This document shows, piece after piece, positions 36,832 to 45,396 of a stretch of DNA of 64,000 nucleotides. The DNA comes from JBBQXY01 sp051004815. GTDB lineage: Bacteria; Chloroflexota; Ktedonobacteria; Ktedonobacterales; Ktedonobacteraceae. The stretch covers positions 1 to 64,000 of the forward strand of contig JBPCJY010000132.1 of assembly GCA_051004815.1 (NCBI GenBank), in the 5' to 3' direction. Each line of letters begins with the position of its first letter. Positions within the stretch are counted from its first letter, which is position 1. A program made the position numbers and the translations under genes. The notes under the pieces are model-generated. The model had not been told where the DNA came from. It saw only the letters and a list, made by a program, of their open reading frames with translations, and made no database searches.

Positions 36832-37716
36832 ATGTCTGGAACAGAAACAACAGCGTCGGACACCAATACCAACGCGTCCGGCTATGTCCATCCAGAGGTC
36901 TTGGTAGAGACAACCTGGGTCGCCGACCACCTCAACGACAACAATGTTCGTTTGATCGAGGCCGACGAAGACGTCCTGCTGTACGAGGTCGGCCACATCC
37001 CCGGCGCAGTGAAACTCGACTGGCATGTCGATGTGCAGGACAAGGTCAATCGCGACTTCATCAACCAGAAAGGCTTTGAGCAGTTGATGAGCCAATGGGG
37101 CGTCAGCAACGATACCACCATTATCCTCTATGGCGATAAAAATAACTGGTATGCTTGCTACTCCTACTGGTTGTTCACCATGTATGGTCACAAGAACTTG
37201 AAGATCATGAACGGTGGGCGACTGAAATGGGAGACCGAGCACCTGCCCATGACGAAGGAAGTTCCTCATTTCGAGGCCACAACCTATCATGCACAACCCG
37301 CGGATGAGTCAATCCGCGCCTTCCGTGACGACGTTGCCAGCGGCCTGAAAAATCCCGCCCGTGGTCTGATTGACGTGCGCTCTCCCCAGGAATACAGCGG
37401 CGAATTGTTGCACATGGTCAACTACCCGCAAGAGGGTGCCCAACGTGGTGGTCACATCCCTGGCGCAATGAGTATTCCCTGGGCCCTGGCCGCTAATCCC
37501 GACGGCACATTCAAATCGGTAGAGGACCTGCGCCAGATTTATGTCGGCAAAAATATTACCCCCGATCAAGACGTCATCACCTATTGCCGCATTGGTGAGC
37601 GTTCAGCCCACACCTGGTTCGTGTTGACACGTTTGCTCGGCTATCCGCGTGTACGTAATTATGATGGCTCCTGGACAGAATGGGGCAACCTGGTACGCGC
37701 ACCTATCGAAAAATAA
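36832..37716 (+). CDS. thiosulfate sulfurtransferase (tandem rhodanese)
   Basis: 294 residues with two rhodanese domains. The N-terminal one (about residues 20-140) lacks the catalytic Cys (LYGDKNNWYACYS). The C-terminal one (about 165-290) has the active-site loop YCRIGERSAHTW with the persulfide-forming Cys near residue 250. The enzyme moves sulfane sulfur from thiosulfate to acceptors such as cyanide or protein thiols. AGGAAGGA sits 9 bases before the ATG. The next gene is a SufU/NifU-like scaffold, so sulfur supply for Fe-S clusters is a reasonable link. Confidence 0.9.
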   Translation: MSGTETTASDTNTNASGYVHPEVLVETTWVADHLNDNNVRLIEADEDVLLYEVGHIPGAVKLDWHVDVQDKVNRDFINQKGFEQLMSQWGVSNDTTIILYGDKNNWYACYSYWLFTMYGHKNLKIMNGGRLKWETEHLPMTKEVPHFEATTYHAQPADESIRAFRDDVASGLKNPARGLIDVRSPQEYSGELLHMVNYPQEGAQRGGHIPGAMSIPWALAANPDGTFKSVEDLRQIYVGKNITPDQDVITYCRIGERSAHTWFVLTRLLGYPRVRNYDGSWTEWGNLVRAPIEK

Positions 37717-37814
37717 CTTCTCATAGTCATGTATTGGCTGCCGCCCTGACACCCTTGACTACCAGGACAGCAGCCAACACATGACCATACTTCTCTACAA
37801 GTGGAGCACCTTTA

Positions 37815-38261
37815 ATGGATCGACAAGAAGCAATCGAATTTCTAATGGATCACTATGAAAACCCGCGCAACAATGGGCCGTTGGACAATCCCGACGTCAG
37901 CTTGAGCGGCGGCAATCCCGGCTGCGCCGACGTTATCACTATGCAAGCCCGCTTTGGGAAAGATGGCAAAGTAGAGGCCGTGAACTGGGAAGGTGAGGGT
38001 TGCACTATTAGCCGTGCCGCCGCATCTTATGTCACAGAAATTACGCAAGGCATGACGGCGGAAGAGATTGAGCAGATGAGTTTCGAGGACCTGGTAGAAC
38101 AGCTAGGGCGTGAACTCGTCATGACTCGTCCCACCTGCGCCACCCTTGCACTCGGCACCCTGAAAAAAGGAGTGCATGATTACCGCATGAAGGCTGCTCA
38201 AGACAACACATATCAGTATCCTGCCACTACTGATAAGTCAGCGAACACTTCACAAGCATAG
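37815..38261 (+). CDS. SufU/IscU-type Fe-S cluster scaffold protein
   Basis: 148 residues with the three conserved cysteines of the U-type scaffold: GNPGCADVI, GEGCTISRAAAS and RPTCATLALGTLKKG. These hold a nascent cluster or, in SufU, a zinc ion during persulfide transfer from a cysteine desulfurase. The 25-residue Ser/Thr/Gln tail is not conserved. No sufC, sufB or sufS lies in the window. Its stop codon lies in the left arm of the hairpin at 38256-38290. Confidence 0.88.
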   Translation: MDRQEAIEFLMDHYENPRNNGPLDNPDVSLSGGNPGCADVITMQARFGKDGKVEAVNWEGEGCTISRAAASYVTEITQGMTAEEIEQMSFEDLVEQLGRELVMTRPTCATLALGTLKKGVHDYRMKAAQDNTYQYPATTDKSANTSQA

Positions 38262-38290
38262 GACAACAACGCAAGAATTTTGTCCTATGC
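38256..38290. terminator. convergent hairpin terminator
   Basis: GCATAGGACAA (38256-38266) pairs with TTGTCCTATGC (38280-38290), with a 13-base loop ending in a short T-run. It overlaps the scaffold gene stop and lies before the stop of the minus-strand glycosylase. Confidence 0.7.
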
Positions 38291-38301
38291 TCAATCCTAT
38301 A

Positions 38302-38928
38302 CTATAATTCGTAAGCTAGCCGCCATGCTGCCAGGTGTTCCAACGCCTTCTGATGGAGCAGTTGGTGCGCGGGATCGTTCAACCAACGACTCACGCCCGA
38401 TGGATGAGGCAAGGGCAGATACAGCGTCCCGTCGCGCTCCTCGTATGTGCCAATAATCTGTTCTAACCGCACTTTGCCAAAAAAAGCCTCTATCGCCATC
38501 GTTCCCACCAGCAAGACCACTTTGGGACGCAGTATACGTAATTCTGCCTCAAGATATGGTCGGCACAGAGCCACTTCCGGCGGTGATGGACGTCGATCCC
38601 CATTGCCACGAGGATTGCGCCCCGGATCACACCTTGTTAGAGAACTGAGGTACGTATGTTCATGGAGATAACCGCGCGGAAAACCTGCCTGCTCTAACCA
38701 CTTTTGCAGAATACCTCCACCTGGCCCACTGAACGGCAGGTCTTTTTTGATAGAACGATGCCCCGGTGCCTGCCCAATAACCAGGATGCGGTCACTGGCT
38801 CGCCCACTAACAATAGGATGTGCCACAGGAATATAACCATGTTCCTGACACAATCGACAGGCGCGTATACATTGCTGAAGTGTCTCTATCTCCTGGATTG
38901 CGAATGCCCCCTGTGTCTTTTGCGTCAT
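38302..38928 (-). CDS. uracil-DNA glycosylase, family 4/5-like
   Basis: 208 residues. It removes uracil from DNA in base-excision repair. Visible: N-terminal Cys pair in CIRACRLC, motif A IGQAPGHRS, downstream Cys residues in TRCDPG and LCRPYL that complete a 4Fe-4S site, and the late PHPSGVSRW motif that inserts into the DNA helix. Motif A with GQAPG is between the family 4 (GEAPG) and family 5 forms, so the subfamily is not certain. Its start overlaps the stop of the upstream flavin reductase gene by 4 bases. Confidence 0.85.
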   Translation of the reverse strand: MTQKTQGAFAIQEIETLQQCIRACRLCQEHGYIPVAHPIVSGRASDRILVIGQAPGHRSIKKDLPFSGPGGGILQKWLEQAGFPRGYLHEHTYLSSLTRCDPGRNPRGNGDRRPSPPEVALCRPYLEAELRILRPKVVLLVGTMAIEAFFGKVRLEQIIGTYEERDGTLYLPLPHPSGVSRWLNDPAHQLLHQKALEHLAAWRLAYEL

Positions 38929-39512
38929 TTTGCCAGGCTAGGTTTGAGGTAGGTACTCGTAAGGTGACGATATTTTCCGCGATAATACGCCAATGGGGCT
39001 TTGTCTTCCTCCGTCCCACTATAGTGATCCTCGATCAACGTCGCGTTCGCCTCGTCTGCTTCGTGCGCAAAGGCAACCTGTCCTTCAGTTCCCATCGCCA
39101 TCACTTCACCAAGAAAGATCACATGATCTCCCCCCGGATATTCTGCCACCAGGCGCGTATCTATGAAGGCGAGCACATCATCAATGATGGGACTACCGGT
39201 GGCTGCCGTATGAAAACCGGCGTGACAGAAATTTTCGTACCGTTCCTCGCTGGTAGTAGCAAAGCAGCGTGAAAGATGCTCTTGTTCATTCGTGAGAATA
39301 TTGATGGCAAAGGCACCACTTTCGCGAATAAAAGGCAACGTGTTACTAATAAGATCGATACAAACTAATACCAATGGCGGCTCAAGCGAAACCGAGGAGA
39401 ATGCATTCACCGTAATCCCTGCCGGCTTTCCCTGGCACTGCGCTGTCACCACCGTGACCCCCGTAGCAAATTGACCCGCCACCTGCCGAAAAAAATCTTT
39501 TTCAATTGCCAT
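38925..39512 (-). CDS. flavin reductase-like FMN-binding protein
   Basis: 195 residues with the flavin reductase domain: FATGVTVVTAQ, GITVNAFSSVSLEPPLVLVCI, FAINILTNEQEHLSRCFA and the C-terminal HVIFLGEVMAM. Such proteins reduce FMN or FAD with NAD(P)H and often feed flavin-dependent monooxygenases; no partner monooxygenase is adjacent. The gene overlaps the glycosylase gene by ATGA, showing translational coupling. The last 50 residues (GTEEDKAPLAYYRGKYRHL) are usual for the family. Confidence 0.88.
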   Translation of the reverse strand: MAIEKDFFRQVAGQFATGVTVVTAQCQGKPAGITVNAFSSVSLEPPLVLVCIDLISNTLPFIRESGAFAINILTNEQEHLSRCFATTSEERYENFCHAGFHTAATGSPIIDDVLAFIDTRLVAEYPGGDHVIFLGEVMAMGTEGQVAFAHEADEANATLIEDHYSGTEEDKAPLAYYRGKYRHLTSTYLKPSLAK

Positions 39513-39667
39513 CTACTATGTATCCTTTAGTCAGACGCGCTCCAGCGCGTTCTTGCTTTTACTGATAGTATCATCCTCTACACAACTCTTGTCAACTGTC
39601 CATAAGGTCAGTCAACGGGATATAGGAGCACACTAATGCAACCATCGTAGTGCTCTGTCAACCTCCA

Positions 39668-39858
39668 TGTGTCAAAGCCAGATATGTGGAGAGAAGGCTT
39701 CCCGTGAGCGGACTGGAGAGGGGTCCTGGCTGTCATTCTGAGCGCAGCGAAGAATCTGTCTGCTGGCCCACCAGAGATTCTTCCCCTTCGTTTCACTCAG
39801 GGCTTCGGCTTCTGCGCTCAGAATGACAGCCCTTCTCTCCACATATCTGTGTCAAAGC
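39668..39858. mobile_element. nested palindromic element with 11-bp flanking direct repeats
   Basis: TGTGTCAAAGC flanks the element at 39668-39678 and 39848-39858. Outer arms of 18 bases (39680-39697 and 39831-39848) are exact inverted repeats containing ATATGTGGAGAGAAGG. The inner arm begins TGTCATTCTGAGCGCAGCG on the left; its partner on the right is split by about 20 extra bases. It is the same design as at 19182-19360 but with different outer arms. Confidence 0.6.
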
Positions 39859-39892
39859 AGGGATGCAAGGGACCGCAGCCCCTTGACGGCAC

Positions 39893-39909
39893 CCTGTCCG
39901 GGGGACAGG
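39893..39909. repeat. 17-base hairpin repeat, variant copy
   Basis: CCTGTCCGGGGGACAGG; the stem is unchanged relative to the copies at 19659, 19735 and 24415, and one loop base differs. Confidence 0.55.
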
Positions 39910-39987
39910 GAATACTCGGGCTGTGCCCTAGATTCCCTCCCTTTTCCGCCGCCGGAGGCGGCTTGTCACATGGAGGTTGACAGTGTA

Positions 39988-40030
39988 GTAGGGGCCGATT
40001 CATCGTGCCCATCGCCGATTGATCGGCCCG
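39988..40030. repeat. intergenic repeat family B, copy 2
   Basis: GTAGGGGCCGATTCATCG then CATCGCCGATTGATCGGCCCG. It matches 19405-19448 and 41666-41708 over most positions. Confidence 0.55.
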
Positions 40031-40117
40031 TCCCGGTTATGTAATATCCGCATGAATGTGTTAAACCTCATTATTGCATCCACAACAAACTTATATATCC
40101 CTGACCAAAAAATTTGG

Positions 40118-40147
40118 TTGACATTGTATAACACGTTTCAGTATACT
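40118..40147 (+). promoter_or_regulatory. sigma70-type promoter of the btu operon
   Basis: A consensus TTGACA and TATACT with an 18-base spacer, just upstream of the riboswitch aptamer. Predicted transcription start near 40154. Confidence 0.65.
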
Positions 40148-40164
40148 ACCCATAGTGACAGCAA

Positions 40165-40420
40165 ATGTGCTGTTAGCATCGGGTGGCCTGAATCACAAGA
40201 TCAGGCAGAATAGGGAAGTCGGTGCAACTCCGACGCAGTCGCGCTACTGTAACTGGTGAGCAACTTATCCTCTTGCATAAGCACAGCAGACGTGCTTTAA
40301 CCAGGAGCCAATACGCCACTTTCCACAACAGGTAAAGCATACATACATTCATTGCCCTCGTGGATGGGAAGGCCAGATAAGAAGCGTTTGCAGCCAGGAG
40401 TCAGGAGACCTGCCCGGTGC
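40165..40420 (+). promoter_or_regulatory. cobalamin riboswitch
   Basis: The aptamer core is visible: GGGAAGTCGGTGCAACTCCG from 40213, then GCGCTACTGTAA, and the B12 box AGTCAGGAGACCTGCC at 40399-40414. Cobalamin riboswitches bind adenosyl- or other cobalamins and reduce expression of uptake or synthesis genes. Downstream are a hairpin (ACAACTAC 40429-40436 with GTAGTTGT 40454-40461) and a possible pairing of CCGAGAC (40497-40503) with GTCTCGG (40604-40610), which would cover the btuF ribosome site at 40609-40614. Control of translation initiation is therefore likely. Confidence 0.88.
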
Positions 40421-40621
40421 AAAGAATGACAACTACCGCTGTGCATTCACCGCGTAGTTGTGAGCTTCTGTTCCTTCGCGTTAGAGGAGCGAGCTACCGA
40501 GACATCGCCAGTCACCGTGAGGCCAATCTTCACGCCAACCGCTTGTACTTGTCTTTGGTTGATCTCCATCCCATCCACGCGAGGTGATAACGGGCGTTAG
40601 AACGTCTCGGAGGAAAAACCC

Positions 40622-41635
40622 ATGTGTTCTCTATTGCGCTCCCATGTCATCTCTTCTCGTCTATTCGCTTTGTTCCTGCTACCTTTCTTACTACTGGTAG
40701 CCGCCTGTGGTAGCAGCCCAACCACAACAGGGACTCCTGCCACGCTTGCTCCAACCCTTACACCTACTGTAGCACTGGACGCCTATGGCACGCCAATCGT
40801 CTTTCCCACAACGGCTCCCCAGCACATCGTCTCCTTAACCCCCAGTACCAGTGAGATGCTTGGCGCACTGCACCTGGCTAACAAAGTGATCGGCATTGAC
40901 TACTACACCAACTATCCCACCACTCTAACATCGTCACCCAAAGTCTCCGACGCCAACGGCAAATACAATGTCGAGCAAATCGTCGCGCTGAAACCCGATC
41001 TTGTGCTCAGCTACGGGCAGGACACCAAACTGTATGACTCCCAACTAACCAATCTTGGCCTGCATGTAGTCGATCTCCCCTCGGCCAACCTGACACAAAT
41101 TCTGCAAGAAATCCTCATCGTTGGACGACTCACCGCCACGCAAAGTACCGCGACAGGCGTTGTCAACCAGTTGCAACAGCAGATCAAACAGATCAAATCA
41201 TCCGTGGCTGGTACCACCGCCTCTACCGCGATGATTGAGTTGGACGATAGCACCGTGGGAAAGCCGTATGTCTTTGGCGGCGGCTCCTTTGGGGATGAAC
41301 TCTTGCAGGACGCCAACGCGCAAAATATCTTCCACAACAATACCAGCGGCGGAGGTTTTCCACAAGTGACAGATGAAGCGGTCATTAGCGCGAACCCGCA
41401 ATACATCATCATCACCGAAGACCCGCTCTATGGTGGCAACGTTGCCGCTGTCTACAAGCGGCCAAACTGGGGTGGCATTGCTGCCCTACAAGCGCACCAC
41501 GTCTATCGCATCAATCCCAATGTCGTCGGACGTCCCGGCCCACGACTGGTAGAAGGGCTACAATGCCTGGCACAAATTATCCATCCCGACAAATTCCCCG
41601 GCGCGTTACCCGCGTATTGTACCGCGTCCATATAA
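40622..41635 (+). CDS. btuF: cobalamin ABC transporter substrate-binding lipoprotein
   Basis: 337 residues. The lipoprotein signal ends in LLLVAAC, with the lipid-carrying Cys at residue 29, followed by a Ser/Thr/Pro-rich linker. The rest is a type III periplasmic-binding fold (HIVSLTPSTSEMLGALHL, KVIGIDYYTNYP, NVEQIVALKPDLVLSY). The vitamin B12 assignment rests on the riboswitch just upstream and on the btuC/btuD genes downstream; iron-siderophore binding would be the alternative by sequence alone. GGAGGA precedes the ATG. Confidence 0.88.
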   Translation: MCSLLRSHVISSRLFALFLLPFLLLVAACGSSPTTTGTPATLAPTLTPTVALDAYGTPIVFPTTAPQHIVSLTPSTSEMLGALHLANKVIGIDYYTNYPTTLTSSPKVSDANGKYNVEQIVALKPDLVLSYGQDTKLYDSQLTNLGLHVVDLPSANLTQILQEILIVGRLTATQSTATGVVNQLQQQIKQIKSSVAGTTASTAMIELDDSTVGKPYVFGGGSFGDELLQDANAQNIFHNNTSGGGFPQVTDEAVISANPQYIIITEDPLYGGNVAAVYKRPNWGGIAALQAHHVYRINPNVVGRPGPRLVEGLQCLAQIIHPDKFPGALPAYCTASI

Positions 41636-41665
41636 ATGTTACATATGTGGGATAGCAGGTGAACC

Positions 41666-41708
41666 GTAGGGCGCGATTTATCGCCGCCATCGCCGATGTA
41701 TCGGCCCG
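41666..41708. repeat. intergenic repeat family B, copy 3
   Basis: GTAGGGCGCGATTTATCG, then CATCGCCGATGTATCGGCCCG. It lies between btuF and btuC, within a possible but less likely 5' extension of btuC. Confidence 0.55.
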
Positions 41709-41733
41709 TTCCCATCCCACAAAAGAAAAAATC

Positions 41734-42834
41734 ATGAAAATTGCTACGCACAACACACCAATAGAACAACGTAAAGCTCTGCAACTACTACAGCAGTTGC
41801 CATCACCCATCATGCTACTCATCTTGGGCCTACTCCTGCTGTTCCTCATCGTCATTGCCGTGAGCTTTGGCTCAACGCCCATCCCGCTTGGCACGATTGC
41901 CCGCATCCTCTTGAATGGCACGCACCTGTTCCATTTCGCACGGAGTTGGAACCCCACGGCGGAACTCATCGTCTGGCAAGTGCGTATGCCTGTAGTCATC
42001 GGTGCAGCCCTCGTTGGTGCAGCCTTGGCCGTCGCCGGTGTCCTCTTTCAAGGCATGTTGCGCAACCCGCTGGCCGACCCATTCCTCATCGGCACCTCCT
42101 CTGGCGCGGCTTTAGGAGCGGCCATCGCCTTTATCCTGCCCTTTGATACCGTCTTTGGCACCTTGTTCTCATTGACTCCCCTACTCGCGTTCGTAGGTGC
42201 GATGCTCACCGTCTTCCTGGTCTACGCCATCGCCCGTACCGATGGGCAAACTCCGGTCGTCACGCTCCTCCTGGCTGGAGTGGTCATCAACGCGGTGCTG
42301 GTGGCTTTCCAGACACTCATTCTCACGCTCAGCCCCCATGCGCAATTTGGCATACAGGCTCTTTTTAACTGGCTCTCCGGCGGCATTGCCGTTACCAGTT
42401 GGCCACCTATCATTGTCGTGGCGATTATTGTGTTGGTTGGTATCCTCTGCTCTTTTATGCTCTCCGGCGTGCTCGACGCCTTCGCTCTCGGTGAAGAGGA
42501 GGCGGCTCACTTAGGGCTACATGTCGAGTTGCGCAAATTGCTCATCATCGCCCTGGGTTCGCTATTGACAGCCGCCGCCGTCTCCATTAGCGGCCTCATC
42601 GGCTTTGTCGGCCTGGTCACGCCTCACGCTATGCGTCTACTCCTTGGGCCACGCCATCGCCTATTATTACCAGCCTCCGCCCTGGGCGGTGCCATTTTCT
42701 TAACGCTCGCCGATCTGTTAGCGCGTGTCGTGATTGCCCCAGCCGTGTTACCCGTGGGCGTCTTCACCGCCCTCGTAGGCGCACCATTTTTCTTATTCCT
42801 GCTGCGCGGTAGTAAGCGAGATTACCGATGGTAA
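41734..42834 (+). CDS. btuC: cobalamin ABC transporter permease (FecCD family)
   Basis: 366 residues from the ATG at 41734; the frame opens at 41659 but that part is a family B repeat. About ten membrane helices are present with family motifs GAALAVAGVLFQGMLRNPLADPF (near residues 90-112), LLAGVVINAV, and the cytoplasmic LSGLI-like SISGLIGFVGLVTPHAMRLLLG before the final helices. It forms the dimeric channel for B12. The stop overlaps btuD by 7 bases. Confidence 0.88.
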   Translation: MKIATHNTPIEQRKALQLLQQLPSPIMLLILGLLLLFLIVIAVSFGSTPIPLGTIARILLNGTHLFHFARSWNPTAELIVWQVRMPVVIGAALVGAALAVAGVLFQGMLRNPLADPFLIGTSSGAALGAAIAFILPFDTVFGTLFSLTPLLAFVGAMLTVFLVYAIARTDGQTPVVTLLLAGVVINAVLVAFQTLILTLSPHAQFGIQALFNWLSGGIAVTSWPPIIVVAIIVLVGILCSFMLSGVLDAFALGEEEAAHLGLHVELRKLLIIALGSLLTAAAVSISGLIGFVGLVTPHAMRLLLGPRHRLLLPASALGGAIFLTLADLLARVVIAPAVLPVGVFTALVGAPFFLFLLRGSKRDYRW

Positions 42835-44216
42835 ATTCCGACAAGCCTGATATACAATCAGACGCTCACGTTCCTGCCTCTGCTGAGGCACCACTCTTGA
42901 CCGTGCTTGGTCTCACCTTTGGCTATGGGCAACAGCCATTACTCTACGATGTGCATTTGCAGGTACAAGCAGGGGAAATGGTTGGCTTGCTGGGGCCAAA
43001 TGGTTCTGGCAAAACGACGCTCTTGCGCTTGCTCAGTGGTGTGCTTCGTCCTCAAGAGGGCGAGATTCTTTTGGAGGGACGCGCACTACCACAATGGGGC
43101 AGGCGCGGTGCCGCTCAACGCATCGCCGTCGTTCCCCAGGAGCTACACATGCCTTTTGCCTTTACCGCCGAACACATGGTCAGCCTGGGACGCACCCCCT
43201 TCGTCAATTTCTTTGGCACACAGAGCAAGCGCGATCACGCTATCGTGCAGGAAGCCATGCAAGCCTCCGGCATCGCTCCCCTCGCGTCTCGCATCTTTAA
43301 CCAGTTGAGCGGCGGCGAACGGCAACGTGTCATGATTGCCATGGCTCTGGCCCAGGAACCCAAACTACTACTGCTGGATGAACCAACGTCCCATCTTGAC
43401 ATAAAATATCAGATTGAAACGCTGGAATTGGTGCAACGCCTGAACAAAGAGCGCGGCGTCACAGTGATTGCCGCTATGCACGATCTCAATCTCGCCGCTC
43501 GCTATTTCCCCCGGCTCATGCTCTTTCAGCGCGGCATTGTTGCTGATGCAGGGCCAGCGGAAGTCTTGGAACCTGGACTACTGGGCCGCGTATACGGCGT
43601 GAACGTCCAGGTAGGTATCCTGCGCGGTGCCGAACACCTCAGTGTGTTGCCGCCGAGTAATGTGTCTATAGCACAGGAACAAGAGCAACACATGTATCCC
43701 GCTGTACATGTCATGGCTGGCGGTGGTTCCGGTGAAGTGCTGATGCGTGCTCTCGCCGATGCCCATATACCATTTGTGGCTGGTGCGCTCAACATCGGCG
43801 ATAGTGACCACACCCTGGCCCTGCGTCTCGCCTCTACAGTGATTACCGAACAACCCTACACTCCCATTTCCTCTACCGCCCTGGAACAGGTACATAACAG
43901 CCTGTCCCGGGTAAAGCACCTGGTTATCTGCCCCATGCCCATTGGCTCCGGCAACCTTGCCCTCCTGCAAGAAGCAGTCATCGCCGCCCAACGTGGTCTC
44001 TCCGTGCTCTTGCTTACCCCCTCTCTACCAAAAGATACATCTGTTAGCGACCAACTACCAACCATCAGCACTATCATGGCCTCCCAAGATTATACAGGCG
44101 GCACCGGACTAAAATTGTTGCAAGCCTTGCTATCAGCAGGAGCAATCACCGTATCATCAATAAGCGAGGCTATTGAAATCCTCCATGGTTCTAACCCACC
44201 AAGCGTATCCAAATAG
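42828..44216 (+). CDS. btuD: cobalamin ABC transporter ATPase with extra C-terminal domain
   Basis: 462 residues. Residues 20-265 are a complete ABC ATPase: Walker A GLLGPNGSGKTT near residue 53, signature LSGGERQR, Walker B LLLLDEPTSHLD and the switch His in AAMHDLN. The extra 180-residue C-terminal part (MYPAVHVMAGGGSGEVLMRA to the end) looks like a Rossmann-type domain seen in some B12 transporter ATPases; its ligand is not known to me. The stop codon lies in the first copy of a 54-base tandem repeat. Confidence 0.87.
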   Translation: MVNSDKPDIQSDAHVPASAEAPLLTVLGLTFGYGQQPLLYDVHLQVQAGEMVGLLGPNGSGKTTLLRLLSGVLRPQEGEILLEGRALPQWGRRGAAQRIAVVPQELHMPFAFTAEHMVSLGRTPFVNFFGTQSKRDHAIVQEAMQASGIAPLASRIFNQLSGGERQRVMIAMALAQEPKLLLLDEPTSHLDIKYQIETLELVQRLNKERGVTVIAAMHDLNLAARYFPRLMLFQRGIVADAGPAEVLEPGLLGRVYGVNVQVGILRGAEHLSVLPPSNVSIAQEQEQHMYPAVHVMAGGGSGEVLMRALADAHIPFVAGALNIGDSDHTLALRLASTVITEQPYTPISSTALEQVHNSLSRVKHLVICPMPIGSGNLALLQEAVIAAQRGLSVLLLTPSLPKDTSVSDQLPTISTIMASQDYTGGTGLKLLQALLSAGAITVSSISEAIEILHGSNPPSVSK

Positions 44217-44308
44217 ATTTTTGGGAAAGAGGCGATGGCGTGCTAACGTGTGTAAAGCGTATCCCAATAGGTTTTTGAGAAAGAGGCGATGGCGTGGCGA
44301 TGTGTGTA
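44201..44308. repeat. 54-base tandem duplication at the btuD 3' end
   Basis: AAGCGTATCC begins at 44201 and again at 44255; both copies continue with an AATAG(A/G)TTTTTG segment and GAAAGAGGCGATGGCGTG. The first copy contains the last codons and stop of btuD. Confidence 0.65.
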
Positions 44309-44554
44309 GGGACAAGGGGCGGACGTGGCGGTGGATGAGGGGGCCTTGTGCTTGTCCTGGTGGGGGTTCTGGTAGCCATGAATGAGCCAATTGTTTGCTG
44401 GTTGTTGCCGCTCAGCTGAGCCTTCACGATTGGCGCACCAGCCTCTTGCAAGTCCTTCGCGATACCATCCTCCCAGGTTCCATTCTGAAGATATTTTCTT
44501 CCTGCCTTGGTGGAGGAGCTCCACACTCCTCCACCAGGTGTTCCGTTTCTGAGT
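44217..44554. other. intergenic repeats and hairpin
   Basis: 338 bases with the second tandem copy, one GGGGCCTTGTGCTTGTCCTG repeat near 44340 (also at about 19700, 19789 reversed and 19868) and a perfect 11-base stem hairpin at 44508-44536. No recognised gene. Confidence 0.55.
44508..44536 (-). terminator. hairpin downstream of DUF6220 gene
   Basis: TGGTGGAGGAG (44508-44518) pairs with CTCCTCCACCA (44526-44536) around a 7-base loop. It lies 19 bases beyond the stop of the minus-strand gene. There is no T-run. Confidence 0.5.
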
Positions 44555-44998
44555 TTACACCGTCCGCCTGTCGCTGCGGACACCTTGCCACGCGCTCTGT
44601 GTCAGCCACACGGCCAGCCCAAAGATGACCAGGGCGTTAACCACATGCAGTGCCGCTAGCAGCGGCACACCGAGCGTGCCAGGAAGCGTAATCAAGAACG
44701 TCTGGAGTACGACCAGCACGAAGGCCAGGCCACTGAGCCAGAGAGATTGCCGCCCAAGTTGCCCTATCCATGCCAACAGCAAGAATGCCAACGGGAGCAG
44801 GCTCATTCCCATGCCGAAGGTTTCATGCATCGGCCACCAGGAAGCGGAAACGAAAACCCCACCTCCTGCCAGAAAGACCTGGAGCAGAATGCTCAGGACA
44901 AACAGACTACCCAGCACGAGGGTGCCGATCCGCGCAAAGCGGCGCACGGGCGTCTTCGTGCTTGACGTTGAGAAGAGAGAAGATGGAACAGTGTTCAT
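44555..44998 (-). CDS. DUF6220-like four-helix membrane protein
   Basis: 147 residues with four membrane helices and the pattern LQVFLAGGGVFVSASWWPMHETFGMG, which fits DUF6220 proteins of unknown function. AAAGGAG lies 10 bases before the start codon. It stands alone and is divergent from the MoaD-like gene. Confidence 0.65.
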   Translation of the reverse strand: MNTVPSSLFSTSSTKTPVRRFARIGTLVLGSLFVLSILLQVFLAGGGVFVSASWWPMHETFGMGMSLLPLAFLLLAWIGQLGRQSLWLSGLAFVLVVLQTFLITLPGTLGVPLLAALHVVNALVIFGLAVWLTQSAWQGVRSDRRTV

Positions 44999-45396
44999 TG
45001 AGAATAAGCTCCTTTCATCTATGTATGCTTGTATCTCATCATTTACTTGTACGATTGTGCCACAATGGGCGGCACTTCCACGACTATGTAGTCACCTGGC
45101 TACGCTCTACTCATAAGATAGCGTATCAAGATGAGATCACTCTGTGCCGTTGCTGAATGCAACCTGAGTATGAGCGACCATCTAATCAACCTTAGCTTCC
45201 ATGAATTTCCTATAGCCATTAACTATCCCACCAAAACTCACTCTTGCGGACGTTGTTTCTAACGAGTATACTAGGTGGGTAACTCGACTAGAACATGTGT
45301 TGTGTTCCCTCTTTTATAACAGCCCGATGCAGGAGAGCCATTAGCTGTAAAGGGAACATTATACGCGAAAATTAACTCCACAAAGGTGCCTGAAGC
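44999..45396. other. divergent intergenic region
   Basis: 398 bases between the divergent DUF6220-like and MoaD-like genes. I see no RNA gene, repeat or coding remnant, and no confident promoter beyond generic AT-rich patches. Confidence 0.5.

Larger units (their letters stand above)
39513..40117. other. repeat-rich intergenic region upstream of the btu operon
   Basis: Holds a nested palindromic element (39668-39858), a 17-base hairpin (39893-39909) and a family B repeat (39988-40030). No gene is convincing here. Imperfect copies of CTCCATGTGTCA and its complement around 39661 and 39968 add to the palindromic character. Confidence 0.6.

Noticed and set aside
41659..41733. Upstream GTG start extending btuC by 25 residues
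   Set aside because: The extension is a translated family B repeat and is not part of the FecCD family N terminus.
44191..44583. Minus-strand 130-residue frame over the btuD 3' end and following repeats
   Set aside because: Overlaps btuD, crosses the tandem repeat and a hairpin, and shows no known domain; the middle could be a remnant but I cannot identify it.
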